64,000 bases of DNA from Earliella scabrosa (lineage: Eukaryota > Basidiomycota > Agaricomycetes > Polyporales > Polyporaceae): NCBI GenBank assembly GCA_022605405.1, contig JABYQQ010000010.1, positions 496,001 to 560,000 on the forward strand, written 5' to 3'. The stretch's first letter is position 1; each line of letters opens with the position of its first letter. The position numbers were made by a program, and so were the translations under genes. A model generated the notes under the pieces. It was given only the letters and a program-made list of their open reading frames with translations, was not told where the DNA came from and ran no database searches. This document shows positions 44,220 to 56,000 of this stretch, piece after piece.

Positions 44220-46919
44220 ATGGGTGCGCCCCTGGATCCCAGTGCTGTGAAGGTCTACACGGTCAACGGAGAGGCATCCGGCTCTTCTTCCGCTCTTCCC
44301 GACTGGCTCACGAGGAAGCGGGAAGCCAAAGGCAAAGGGAAGAGAGCAATCCGCGAGCATGTGGAAGGCACAATTGAGCTCATTCAACATTTCGACTTCC
44401 CGGAGGCAAGCAACAAAGTCAAGACGACCCGGGACGGGCACCATGCCATTGCGACGGGAACGTACAAACCGCAGATCCGAGTCTGGGATCTGGACCAGCT
44501 CTCGCTGAAGTTTGAGAGGCATACGGATGCAGAGAACGTGGACTTCGTTGTGAGTGAGTCTTCTTGTTTGTGTTCGTTCCGGTTCACTCGGTCGTTCCAT
44601 GTGCAGCGCAAGCTCACGTCCTGTCCTCGCTTGTGCCTTTTGCGCCTGTAGATGCTCTCGGATGACTGGACAAAGTCAATACACCTCCAAAACGACCGCA
44701 CGGTCGAACTGCACACTCAAGGCGGTTTCCACTACCGTACGCGTATCCCTCGCTTCGGCCGTGCACTTGCCTACCACTTCCCCTCCTGCGACGCACTCTT
44801 CGCCGCCTCCGGACCCGAGATATACCGCCTGAATCTCGACCAAGGACGGTTCCTCAACCCACTTCTACTTCAGGGAGAGGGTGGGGAAGACATAGCAGGC
44901 GTCAACGTAATTGACATCAATCCTGCGCACCAACTTTTCGCGTTTGGGGTCGAGGGGAATGGCACCGTCGAATTGTGGGACCCGCGCTCGCGTTCAAGAG
45001 TCGGAATCTTGCGCCTACCGCGAGAGAGGCTCATGCCTATGAACGCTACTCCTGCGCTCCCCGGGGTCGACGACGGGACACGTCTGGCTCCGCTCTCCGT
45101 CACTGCAATTGCTTCCAGACCGGATGGGCTATCGTATGCCATTGGTACATCGACAGGCCATACATTACTGTATGATATTCGGTCAGCACGGCATCTGGCG
45201 CTCAAGGACCAGGGGTATGGTCTTCCTGTGAAGAATGTCACCTGGATTGAGGGTGGCAGTCGGATGGCTGGCGAGGGGTATGTGCTCAGTGCGGACAAGA
45301 AGGTCATCAAGATATGGAACCGCAACACAGTGCGTCGGCTGCCTCCACCCGTATCTAAACCAGGCTAACACATGATGTCTGTCAGCCGGAGTCCAACTTC
45401 ACCTCCATCACCCCCGCCAACGACATCAACGATGTCCACCACATCCCGGGCACCGGTCTGATGCTGTTGGCAAACGAGGGCATCAAGATGACGACGTACT
45501 TCGTTCCCCAGCTCGGACCCGCGCCCAAGTGGTGCTCCTTCCTCGAGAACCTCACAGAGGAGATGGAGGACTCGACGGCACGCACGGCGTACCAAGACTA
45601 CAAGTTCATTGACCGAACCGAGCTTGCGAAGTACGTATTCGCTTCGTTACTGTCTATCTACGTGCGCACTGAACTAACCATCACTACACCGAACAGGCTT
45701 GGTTTGGACCACCTCGTCGGCACGCCCGCGCTCAAGCCCTACATGCACGGGTACTTTGTCTCGTTGCAACTGTACGACGCTGCGCGTGTCATCGCGAACC
45801 CGTATGCATACGCCGAGCATCGTGAGCGCCTGGTGCAGGAGAAGATGGAGAAGCTCGCAGAGACCCGAATCCGTTCGCGCAAGGACGCGGGCGCAGGAGT
45901 CAAGGTCAACAAGGGCCTTGCCGAGAAAATCCGGAAAGAGGAGGAGCGGGCGCGCAAGCGGGAAGAGCGCAAGGCCGCGAAGCGAGCGAAGGCGCAAGCT
46001 GCGGAGAAGGTGGAAGAGGAGGTGGGGGCTGAGGAGGAGAGTGGAGAGGACGCGATGGACGTGGACGAGGAGGGTGCCGGACAGAGTGCGGCGAGCACAG
46101 GAAAGACGAGCCTGCTCAACGACCCGCGTTTCGCCGCCGTGTTCGAGAACCCCGAGTTCGAAGTGGACGAGCAAAGCAGGGAGTTTGCGCTGCTCAACCC
46201 CTCGGCCGTCGCACAGCGGCAGAACCGCGAGACGGGTCGGAGTAGACGGAAGACGGCCGTTGAGGAGGAAGAGGAGGACAGTGATAAGTCCTCGTCCGAC
46301 CCTCTTAGCGAGAGTGACGAGAGCGAAGGCGAGGACAAGAGCGGGAGCGAGAGCGAGGACAGCGACGATGCCGGTAGTGAGTACCAATCCTCATGGCCTC
46401 CTTGGTACTTAGAGCTCACACGTTCTTGCAGAGCTCTGGCAAGACGACATCCGCTCCCGTGCGGCGGCACGCACCGCCGCGCGCAAACCCACTCGCGAGC
46501 CAAAAGTGCGGCTTGTGCCTCTTCAGGCGCAGGACTCGAGAGGCAGCCGCAGCCTTGACAAGAACGCGACGTTTGGCCAGCGCCGCTCGCAGCTGGGCTC
46601 GAAAGGCAAGGAGCGCGCGTCCTCTGCTCGCGACGCGTCGGTGCGGCATACCGCCGACGGAGGCATAGAGATGACGTTTGTGCCTCGTACGACCTCGACA
46701 GGACACGACTACGACGACGAGGAGCAGCCCAGCGGTAGAGCACAGAAGACGGGCAAGGGCAAGGATGCGAAGCGGAAGGGCGTGGAGGTCTTTGGGGCAG
46801 GCATGGAGAAGGGCGGTGACGACCCCGAGATCGAGATGACCGAGTCGGAGAGGAAGGGCAGAACGAAACGACGGCAGGGCATGCGGAGTGGGAGCAAAAA
46901 CACGTTCAGGAAGATGTGA
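44220..46919 (+). CDS. ENP2: Ribosome biogenesis WD protein Enp2/NOL10
   Basis: Exons 44220-44549, 44652-45329, 45386-45630, 45697-46376 and 46432-46919 give 806 residues. The N-terminal propeller contains ATGTYKPQIRVWDLDQLSLK, MLSDDWTKSIHLQNDRTVE, INPAHQLFAFGVEGNGTVEL, YDIRSARHLALKDQGYGLP and IKIWN. The MTTYFVPQLGPAPKWCSFLE segment and KPYMHGYFV are strongly typical of NOL10. A long charged coiled coil precedes the NUC153 motif (NDPRFAAVFENPEFEVDEQS), and an acidic then basic low-complexity tail ends in KNTFRKM. Enp2 is a nucleolar component of the 90S/SSU processome that binds Bfr2 and Dbp8 during 18S rRNA maturation. The basic tail fits nucleolar targeting. All splice sites are GT-AG and the chain closes in frame. 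Confidence 0.93.
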
Positions 46920-47551
46920 TACGTCTGCGTCCGTATGCCTGCTTGCTGGTGATGTTTTGTTTGGGCTCGCAATCCTGCGCCGCGCCCGTTCGGAGATATA
47001 TATCGTCATCGTGATCCTGCAGGGAACTGGTCGTCCGTTCTCGTGCTATGCACTCACCCCACTGTCTGAATACCCGTCGTCCCTGTTGGGCTCTCAAGAG
47101 GAAGAGACAATTGCGTGGTCCTTGTTCACTGCCCGATGATGTGGTCTGCAAGGCAATAATGCTCGAGCATCTCGCGAGTTGATCCCAAGGTTCCGACATC
47201 TCTACCTAGGTATATCACTCAAAGTAGAAGCGGGGGCTTGAATCCACTGTTGTGGAAATGGCTTGAAAGCAATACTTGTTGGTCCGAAACATTGAGGACG
47301 GGGCTCAGCATTCGTAGTATTCGAGACTGCCTAGGGAGAATTGGACGGTCGGTACAACCGTACCAATACACTGAGCACGAGTCGACACAGCGCTACTCAG
47401 AATGGAAGACATCATATAGTACATGCCCCTGCCCGGACTCGGGGTGAATCCGACTAATCGAGGGCAACACTCGTCGTACATGAGCTTGGGACAGCGGACA
47501 ATCATCGCATGTACTCGCGGACCGCCCTGGGGCTAACCGTTCAACGAGACT
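46920..47551. other. Convergent 3' spacer
   Basis: 632 bp between ENP2 and the uncharacterised gene at 47.5 kb. No gene-like frame or repeat recognised. Confidence 0.5.
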
Positions 47552-48211
47552 TCACCACGCCGCTTTCTTCTGGTTGAGCGTGTCTCGGAAACAGTACTGC
47601 TTCCCCTCGATGTTGATGACATTGGTGAAAGTCGGGATGTTGCTCCCCATAGCCTTCACCTCGTTGACTACATCCTGAAACTTCTGTGCGCCCTCTGCCT
47701 CCAGAATGTCGAAGGCCCACCACTCCCTGCCAGGAGCGGAGTCCGTGGCCAGGGCCGGTTCGGGAGTGGAGACGCTGGGCTCCACGCGGTCGGTGTCCCG
47801 AGCATACTGGTAGAAAGCCATCTTTGTGCCGAAGACAGATACCCCGTGCAGAACGGGGATATCCAGAGCGAGGGCGAGGGCCTTGAGTCGCTGGCGGGAC
47901 TGCTCGTCGGCCTCCTGGCGCTTGGAGGGGTCGTCCAAACCAGCAGGGGACCTGACGTCAAGGACGAGAACAGGGCTCGTTCCGACTTGTACGACGAGGA
48001 CGAGCGCGGCCTTTTCAAGTGAGTTGACAGGGGGAATTGTGGGCTTGATACGGAACGGCGTATCCGAATCGACGGGAAACGCGACGAGGAGCATCCGCGT
48101 CCAAGATCCGAAGTAGGACTGCGTATCACCTTCAGCTTCGGCTGCGGCGATGGAGAACGAGTGCATCATGAAGTCAGGCCAAGGACCGACGGATTCTGTG
48201 GACTGCGCCAT
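47552..48211 (-). CDS. Uncharacterised protein, single exon, 219 residues
   Basis: Intron-less frame from the ATG at 48209-48211 (MAQSTESVGPWPDFMMHSF). The frame is open further upstream, but that stretch looks like leader sequence. No targeting signal or membrane span. Visible features are an alternating hydrophobic block (ALVLVVQVGTSPVLVLDVRS), a charged helix (KRQEADEQSRQRLKALALAL), IPVLHGVSVFGTKMAFYQY and, near the end, FDILEAEGAQKFQDVVNEVK. The strand-helix-strand order with VLDVRS and a later GTKMAFY strand vaguely recalls a nuclease-like alpha/beta fold, but I do not see a convincing catalytic set and do not assign a function. The lack of introns is unusual in this neighbourhood. A decayed piece of the IleRS gene lies just upstream. 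Confidence 0.62.
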   Translation of the reverse strand: MAQSTESVGPWPDFMMHSFSIAAAEAEGDTQSYFGSWTRMLLVAFPVDSDTPFRIKPTIPPVNSLEKAALVLVVQVGTSPVLVLDVRSPAGLDDPSKRQEADEQSRQRLKALALALDIPVLHGVSVFGTKMAFYQYARDTDRVEPSVSTPEPALATDSAPGREWWAFDILEAEGAQKFQDVVNEVKAMGSNIPTFTNVINIEGKQYCFRDTLNQKKAAW

Positions 48212-49003
48212 AGTGTTGGTGGGAGTGAAATGAAGTGACGGCCTCGAAAGATGGTTGGTGGAGGAAAGGAGGAGAGAAACAGGAGGCTTAAGTACCAAGT
48301 GGCAGAGGCACAAGCCCCTGTGGAAATGTCGGAACGCTCGTCATAACCACCCTGGATCGATCGGGCGTCAAGCTCGCCCATCTCATACCAGCCTTGCCCC
48401 GGGCCCGTGTATACAACTCGGAAGTCCTGAGTACGAGCCTCGTACTGCATACGATACACACAACTGCCTCGGGAGCAAACTCCAGGCGCAATATGACGCG
48501 ATGTGGATTTGAGCAACTTTGTGGCGTGGTACACACCTAGCACAAAGCTACATCGGAGACGGTCGAGGTCGTCATAATAGCACACGATTCTCAAGGTCGC
48601 CGTTGGCATACGAGGACCGGAGTTGAGAAAGGTGAATAGGGGGCCCGTGTGGAGAGCTGTTCAAGATGAATTGACTGATAGCACGACGATGTACGTGCAC
48701 CCATATAGCATTCGCTGAGAGCCTCGCTTGTATATCGCTACAGCAGGATGTTGGTCTTCGGGAGTAAGAGTGTGTCGCTCTAGCGTTATGCGGGTTGCCA
48801 AACATGAGATGCCTCTGTGGACGAGAGTGAGGAGTAACATGTGCATCGATCGAGAAGAGATATCCGCGCCGTAGCCAAGAATAGAGATCATCGCGGATTG
48901 GGCGGGGTGACGGCAACGACCAGAGTCGCGACGAATGCGCCCTCACCAACTATGCAACCCCCTCCATCCGATCGATCGAAGTGTGCGGACTCGGTCGCCC
49001 AAA
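48212..49003. other. Spacer holding the IleRS duplicate
   Basis: 792 bp between the start of the single-exon gene and the stop of the coiled-coil gene. Most of it is the decayed IleRS fragment. A 13-bp match (AGTACCAAGTGGC, about 48292) to IleRS sequence near 56324 hints that the duplication once reached further. Confidence 0.5.
48470..48948 (-). pseudogene. Decayed duplicate of the 5' end of the mitochondrial IleRS gene
   Basis: About 480 bp aligns colinearly with 56500-57056 (promoter edge, exon 1, intron 1, exon 2 and part of the next intron of the IleRS gene). Shared stretches include TCTTCGGGAGTAAGAG, CGATGTACGTGCAC, CACAAAGCTAC and GGCGGGGTGA. The copy has many substitutions, an about 29-bp gap and lost reading frames. 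At the position of the IleRS ATG the copy reads ATTGGG instead of CATGGG (plus strand), so the start is gone. Intron sequence is included, so this is a DNA-level duplication, not a retrocopy. Confidence 0.82.
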
Positions 49004-51073
49004 TCACGATGCCGCCGCCGCTCTCGGAGGGGTCCCAACAGCAGCCTGCACGACTCCCGCTCTCGGCGAGAACGGCGTCGATCCCGGATTCAAGTCCGAC
49101 CTGACCGCGACAGAGGGCGCAGCCTGGGACTGCGAGTGTGCTCTGCTGCGCGACGGCTCGAACGGTGGCGCGCGGCTCGAGAGCGTCGACGCCCCCAGCG
49201 CGTTTGCGTTAGCGTTCGCACTGGCAGCACCCGCTGTCGACGACGCGGAGGACGAGCCGGACGACGCTTGCGGGCGGAATGCGCGCGCGTGGTGGTTTGG
49301 GTGGGTCCTGTGCGGGTGCGCAGGGGCGTGTGGTTGTAGATGGATGACCCCTGGTACGGTATGGTTCGCACCAGAGGGAGGGAACGCGCCGCGTGCGGAG
49401 CCCATTGGACGATGTACGGGATCTTGGTACCCCAATGGCCGGGAGGGTGGCGGGAAGGACGGACGCGGATGATGGTGCTGGTGCATATGGGGATGCGAGT
49501 GCCGTTTTCGGGGGTGAATGTGCTGGTGCGGGTGGAAGTTCGGGTGCGGATGTGCATGTGTGGGATGGGGATGTCCGTGATTGTGGGGCAGGCCGACATG
49601 TCCAGGTCTGTCGCCTTCGTGCGGACTATCGTTCTTCGCCCTTGAGCCCTCCTCAAGGTCCGCATCACCCTCGTACCCGTACGGATCCCTCTCCACACGC
49701 TCGCGCTCATCCTCGAGTTTCCTCAGGCGTTCCTCGAGCTCCGCGATGACGCCTCCCTCACCCTCAAGCTTCTCCCTCCTCCCACTCAGCTTCTCCAGCC
49801 TGTTCACCAAGCCCGCGAGCTCCGCCTGCATCGCTTCCGCCCTCGCCTTCTCCTTCCGCTCCGCCTCTTCTCTCCTCGCTCGTGCTCTTGCAGCCTCGTC
49901 ATTGACCTGTGTCCACTCCTTCTCGACCTCGGCCTTGCGTTCCTCGAGTGCCGGCAGCGCAGCTTCGATATCCTTGACAGCGGCTTCGATCTCGCGTGCG
50001 GCTGCAAGCGTCTGTTTCACCGCTTCTTGCAGCGCGAGCACCTTCTTGCGAGCACGGCTCTCCCCAGCTGCATGCCGGTCCGACGCGCGCTTGAGCGTGT
50101 CGATCTCGGAACGGAGCGCGGCGTCGGCTTTCTGGGAGTCGCGCCGCGCGGATTTGAGCGTCGAGGTGAGCGAGGAGTGCTCCGCCGTGAGAAGGCTGAG
50201 TGCATGAGTGAGTTGTATTCGGCGGTCTTCGAGCGTGGGCGGGCTGGCGGGAGCGTGACCGTTGGATGGGTGAGCACCTCCATTGGTGTGTGGAGGGGAG
50301 GATGAAAGGGGGCCGGATGAAGAATCGGGTGAGCCTGCTACAGTCTCTTCGGGCAATGGCTCGGAAAGGGTAGTATCGGCGCGTACTTCAGTATCTGTGG
50401 AGTCATAACGCTCAGTATGCGATACACTGGATATTTGAGATGTCCCTAGGGGGTAGATGTTCTGGCATGTCCATGCGCAAGTACTCTCATGATGGTGGCA
50501 CGGGATAGTGCGAAGCTCCCGGCAAGGTTAAACGAAGCGGGAAAGGTGGTATTACACAGGAAGCGTGTATCTTGCGATATCTCATGCCGGATTGTTGCAA
50601 AGAGGCGGCAGGGAGAGAAACAGAAACAACGCACCAGTTGTGATCTGACTTCGTACACTCGCCTCGGCAGGCAGTATCCCAAGCTCTACATCATATTGCC
50701 TTGCGGGCATGAGGCCATAGAGGATGATAATGGCTTCATCGAGGACGTCGTCCATCTTGAGGATGACCCTCTGCCATGGGGTACCATTGACCTTCACGGA
50801 GAGCCCCTTGGCAAGGATGTCTGAGACAACCTGGCCCTGTGCTGTATCTGCGGTGCTTGCGCTATCGCGGCTCTGATCGTCGTCGTCGGAAGACGAGAGG
50901 CCGAGAGAGGCGAGGTCGGTGGACTGGGAGTCATGTGCGGAGTAGGGGGACGAGAGGATGAAGGTGACGGAGACGGAGGTGATCTCGCGGACGGTGAGGG
51001 AGAGGGTGGGGTGCCAGGGACGGACAGAGTGCCATTCTGTGAACTGGTCGTCCATTTTCGTGCGCTGATACAT
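49004..51073 (-). CDS. Uncharacterised protein with coiled coil and histidine-rich region
   Basis: Two exons, 51073-50635 and 50394-49004, give 609 residues; an in-frame ATG at residue 7 is an alternative start. The first 145 residues form a compact N-terminal domain (TLSLTVREITSVSVTFILSS, WQRVILKMDDVLDEAIIILY, GLMPARQYDVELGI) that looks like a beta-sandwich of a kind seen in uncharacterised basidiomycete proteins. A long coiled coil follows (LTHALSLLTAEHSSL to ERLRKLEDERERVERD, about residues 190-400). Then comes a His/Pro run of about 40 residues in which every second or third residue is histidine, and an Ala/Ser-rich tail. The histidines could bind metal or act as a low-complexity sticker. 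No catalytic motif is seen. The intron (240 bp) is long for this genome and may hide a further exon. Confidence 0.7.
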
Positions 51074-51432
51074 GCTCTCACACCACTGGGCTTATACTGC
51101 TCTCTGTGGGATACTTTCCTCAGCTCTGCTCCTGTTCCTGTCCGGCATCAGAACGCACCTTGACGGTCACAGATGTGCTACCAGAGATTGCGAGGCTCTC
51201 GTAGAGCGTGCGTCGACGAGGAGGGGCAGAGCTGCGAGCAGGTTGGATGAGCGTTGCCCTCGCCACAGGCGCATGCGAGCAGCATCCTCCCGATCCGGAT
51301 CTCTGGCAAGCGCGTCCATCCGGGCTCACCGGATCTGTCCAGAGCGAACTCGCGCTGACGTCATCTCACCTCGTTTCCTTCTCCCACCTGTCTAAGTCTT
51401 CATCCAAGTCTCCTTAGATACGCTCGGACAAC
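51074..51432. promoter_or_regulatory. Divergent promoter, coiled-coil gene / DJ-1 gene
   Basis: 359 bp between two outward ATGs. No specific site recognised. Confidence 0.45.
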
Positions 51433-52394
51433 ATGCCTTCCGCACTGATTCTGATTGCAGACGGCACTGAGGAGATGGAATTGTGCGTATAAGTTCGATG
51501 AAAGCCAGTTTGCACAGTGCTGAATCTCGCCGATATCTCTCCCATCTAGCACCATCACCTACGACACCCTTGTCCGCGCAGGGGTCGCCTGTACTTCTGC
51601 GTTTGTGTCCAACGAAGAAAGAATTTCAGGCGCGGGTACCTTTGAAAAGAACCCACCCTTCGCCAAGGGCTCGCGCGGGATCAACATCCTTCCTGACACT
51701 TACTTTTCTCCTCAAGCGTCCACTTCGGTGGGTAGTTAACAACACAGCCGAGCTGTACTTGGAGCCATACTTTATACATCATCAGGACAAGTTCGATCTT
51801 CTCGTGATTCCCGGGGGTGCCAAAGGCGCTCAGACGATATCTGAGAGCTCTCCGGTGCAGCACCTCGTACGCGAATATATCGATGCCGGCAAATTTGTCG
51901 GCATGATATGTGCAGGCGAGCACCCAGCTGCGCCCCACAACGCGACTCAAGCTAACAGTCTGACGTCCGACAGGAAGCCTCGCAGCCTTGACATCGAAAT
52001 TGCCGAAGCAAGCGATTACTTCGCACCCAAGCGTTCGCGAGCAACTCGCAAACGGTAAGCTACTGTGTCCACCTTGGATCGAGACACGTTCAAAGCCGTC
52101 ACAGCATTTGAATACTCAGAGGACCCCGTCGTGGTCTCAGGAAAGCTCGTCACAAGGTGAGCCCTGTCCACCGAGAATTCTACTGGTTTTCGATTGTTCA
52201 CGATGTCTATCGCAGCCGTGGTCCAGGTGTGTTGAATAGCGATTTGAATGCGGATTCTCTTTGACCCGTGATCAAAACTACTGCCAGGGACTACCTTCCC
52301 CTTCGCCCTCACACTCGTGGAGCTCCTCTGTGGCAAGGACAAACGTGCCGAAGTGGCAGGACCGATGGTCTTCCCCGCTGGCACCTTCTCGTAA
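51433..52394 (+). CDS. DJ-1/PfpI family protein (glyoxalase III/deglycase type)
   Basis: Exons 51433-51482, 51550-51727, 51786-51915, 51974-52054, 52105-52156, 52216-52226 and 52288-52394 give 202 residues, the usual length of DJ-1. It opens with SALILIADGTEEMEFTITYD, in which the Glu pairs with the nucleophile. A core DLLVIPGGAKGAQTISES and the nucleophile elbow GMICAG (Cys118) follow, then the SRGPGTTFPFALTLVELLCG helix and a GPMVFPAGTF end. DJ-1 proteins respond to oxidative stress through this cysteine, and many convert methylglyoxal to lactate. All active-site residues seen in the family are present. The intron after Cys118 has a GC donor, and one exon is 11 nt (SRGP). The N-terminal loop after VSNEERISGAG is slightly longer than in other DJ-1 proteins. 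Confidence 0.9.
51916..51973 (+). other. GC-AG intron in the DJ-1 gene
   Basis: 58 nt with exon GCAG before GCGAGC and a CGACAG acceptor. It restores MICAG-SLAAL exactly at the nucleophile elbow. The only nearby GT (in ATATGTGCAG) would create an immediate stop. Confidence 0.85.
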
Positions 52395-53007
52395 GGGTCG
52401 TCGCGGACGACAAAGATCAGCGCGTAGTGTAGGATAGGTAGTCCAAAGTCAACGATACAGAACGAAATATGACTGGAGCACACCGTTACGCACCCTTGTC
52501 AACACAATGATCTCCATGTCAGGAGTCCAGTGTCCTCCTACTCTGCAAGATGCCTAGCACTGGCAGATACGGGCTGGACCCTCGCCGTTTGTCCTGTTGA
52601 TTCGCAAACATCTTCAGATCCTGACTCGTAGGCTGATGGGCAGCCACAACGGTTGACTATCGCTGAGAGTATGGCATGCACCCTCAAGTACGCTGAATAA
52701 CCAACGGCCAGTGATCTTGCACACCAAGAGGTCGGACCTAGCGAGAAGTACTGAGTAATGGTACTCCATCCTGAACTTGGCCGACTAGATCAGACTAGAT
52801 CGTGGTTGTCTGCAACGATCGTCATCTACGGCTTTTTGTTTGGTTACCGGGCGTATAGCTTCGCGGGAAGCGCCAAGACACACCCACGAAGACACCCCGT
52901 CGGCGATGGAAGAGAGCTTCGAAGAGGTGAGTGAGAGCCCCGTGTGGATGATTAGACCTATTACTACAGTAAATGACACGCATACATGCCGAGTGCCGAC
53001 CGAGGGA
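52395..53007. other. Convergent 3' spacer, DJ-1 / IleRS
   Basis: 613 bp with several in-frame stops in all frames. Nothing recognised. Confidence 0.5.
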
Positions 53008-56000
53008 TTATGAGTGGACGACATCCGCGCAGCGCTTGCACAGTTCGTCTCCTACAGGTCGGGTGTACGTCCAGCATCGAGGGCACTTCTCTAGCGCAGC
53101 CGGGCGGACGGCGACTTCTATCTCCGTGCCTACGCAAGCGTGTCAGCGTTGATCCCTTCGGTCGAGAACGGAGCCACTGACCGTCTAACTCGAGGGTGTC
53201 CTTGTATTGCCAAGGAAGCCCAGTCTCGTCGACGGTCCTGTCAGACAGGCTGACGCCGGAGACACCGAACAGTGACTTCAGCGTGTTCTCTGCACGATGC
53301 CATCCGTCAGAACGAGCGGGGACCCAAGATAGAGATCGTGGACATACCTTCGCGCCCGAGCAGGTCAATGACATGCGAAGTCGAGGCCGACGAGATGTTC
53401 ATCGCTACGTCCGCAGAGAGGGAGCTCTTGACGACGCCGTCTTTGCGTGCTTGTTCGAGCAGCGCGTTGACCTTGGAGCGGATGCGGAAGAGCTTCTCCA
53501 TGTCTTCTTCTGCGCCGGTGTCCAGGAATTCATCAGGCTATAGCAGGAAGATAAGTTCATGGATGATAGAATGTGCGCGTATGACCCACCAGAGGAGCCC
53601 ATGGTGCGGTGAATACGGAGGGTGAATCAGGACCATGCAGCGTGGCGTGAATCTCCTCTGCCAGATGTGGCAGAACGGGAGCGAGGACGTTCGTCATCGT
53701 CGTCAAGACTTGATCCAAGACAGTCAGGACACGGCGGCGCTCAATCCCGTCTGCGCGATCGGCATACAGGCAGTCCTTGTTGATGTCGAAGTAGAACGAG
53801 GATAACGTGATGTTCGCAAAGTACGACAGCTCGTTGATGACTATATGCACATTAACGGAGAATCTGACCGGCAAGGATGTACCACGTACCCTGAGGGAAG
53901 TTGTATGTCTCATACCCCGCCCTGGCCATCGTATCTAGCCTGTGCAACCGATGTAGCACATACCGATCGGCGAGACCAAGCTCAGTGCGCTTAACCTTGT
54001 TCTCGAAGGGCTTATCACCCAAGCTGCCCAGAATGAACCGCGACGAGTTCCGGATCTTCCGCATGGTCTCCGCGCACTGTTGGAGCACCGTCGGGCCGAT
54101 CGTCATGTCCTTGCCAAACTCGACCGTGGCGACCCACAGCCTGAGGATGTCCGCGCCATACGCCTTGTCTTTCTTGCCCTGGCCGCCATTGATCACCGTC
54201 AACGGGCTGACGATGTTCCCGAGCGATTTGCTCATCTTCTTTCCTGCCTCATCGAGCACCATGCCATGCGTAATGAGCGTCGAGTACGGCGCGACGCGCT
54301 TCCGCTCGTCCGTTGTTGCGCTCCCGATCGCGGTCAGGAGTTGGCTCTGGAACCATCCGCGGTGCTGGTCGGTACCCTCTAAGCAGACGTCCGCGCCGAA
54401 GGTGCGCTTGTTCTCCTTGCCCTCTTGCACTACGGTGCCTTCATTGGCATAAAGAGATTCGAGCTGACTCCACGATGTACCGCTGTCGAACCAGACATCC
54501 ATCGTGTCAGTGCCCTTCTGCCAGACCTCGTTAAGTTGCGCATCGCTCATGTCTCCACGCCGCGAGGGCGGAACAAAGGCCGAGGCCGGACCATCCCACC
54601 AGTATCCCGGGCTGTGCTCGCGAAGAACTGACAGGATGTGCGTGAGCGAGTCAGAGTCGAGAACAGCCGATTTAGATGGAAGGTGGTACAATGCAGGGAT
54701 TGGCACGCCCCAGACACGCTGGCGGGAGATGCACCATTCCGAGCGGGAGCGCACGAACGACTCTAAACGATTGCGTGCTGTAGGCGAAAAGGTCGGCGCG
54801 TTGATCGTGGCAAGTACGAGGGCAACTTACAGATCGCGGGAACGAACTGAACGTCCTGGAGAGCAGCGACGGCATCGTCCTTAATGTTATCCAGGTTTGC
54901 GAACCATTGCGATGTAGCTCTGCACCCGAGTCAACACTCTATGGACGATCACAGAGACTGGGCGGACGTACAGAGTGATCACAGGCTTGTCCGTCTTCCA
55001 ATCATAAGGATACCGGTGCTTGAACCGTTGCACCTTCTTGAGGGCACCGACCGCGGTGAGTAGCGAGACGATAGCCCGTCCTCCCTCATTCAAGATATCC
55101 TTTTCGACAAGTTGTGAGGCAGCCGCCTTGCCAACTACAGCTTCGATTTCCGTGGTGAACTGGCCCAAGCCATTCACGTGGCAGACAAGCTCAGAGACCC
55201 CTGTCGGGTTGGAAGTAGCATCGGCGGAGGAGGCAACAGGCGAAGACGAGATAAGGCCGAGTGATTGCATGACGGTATAGTCCTCGGCACCATGAGCGGG
55301 CGCGCAGTGCACGAGACCCGTGCCAGAGTCGTTCGTGACGTGTGGGGACGGTATTATCGGAAGAGAGTGCAGGACGGATGGCGAGTCGTGAAGAGGCGCG
55401 AAAATGGGGCGGTAGCTCGAGCCGGTGAGGTCAATACCTTGAGAGGTCCAGTTCAGCAGGATATATGCAAGGGACAAGTGGTTGCCTACCTTGAATCTCG
55501 CCAAGAACGACTGGTGGAGACGAAAAGAGACCAGATACCTGCTGAAGGGCTTCCTCGCGATCGGCAGCATATACCAGCATCGACTGCCTGCCACTGTCTT
55601 CCGTTACAGATGCAACCCGGTATCGCATTTCTGGGTTGACTGCAATGGCCTAACCGAGGCGTTGGTCAACGCAAAGTCAAGAAGAGCGAGAACGTTTCAA
55701 CCTACCATATTTGCAGTCAAGGTCCACGGAGTCGTAGTCCACACCAAAAGAGAAACGTTCTCCCTGTCAGCGACCAATGCGCGAAGTACATCCGACATGT
55801 TGTCACTTGAGGAATCTAGCTGGAATGTAACGTAGACCGAATGAGACACGTGTGCGTCGTTGTACACCAGCTCAGCCTCAGCAAGAGCCGAGCGCGATGA
55901 CGGAGAGTAGTGCACAGGACGGTGTTGCCGATAAATCAAGCCCTTCTCGACCATGGCTTTGAAGATCTCCAATTGACGCAACTCGTACTCCGGGTCTGTC

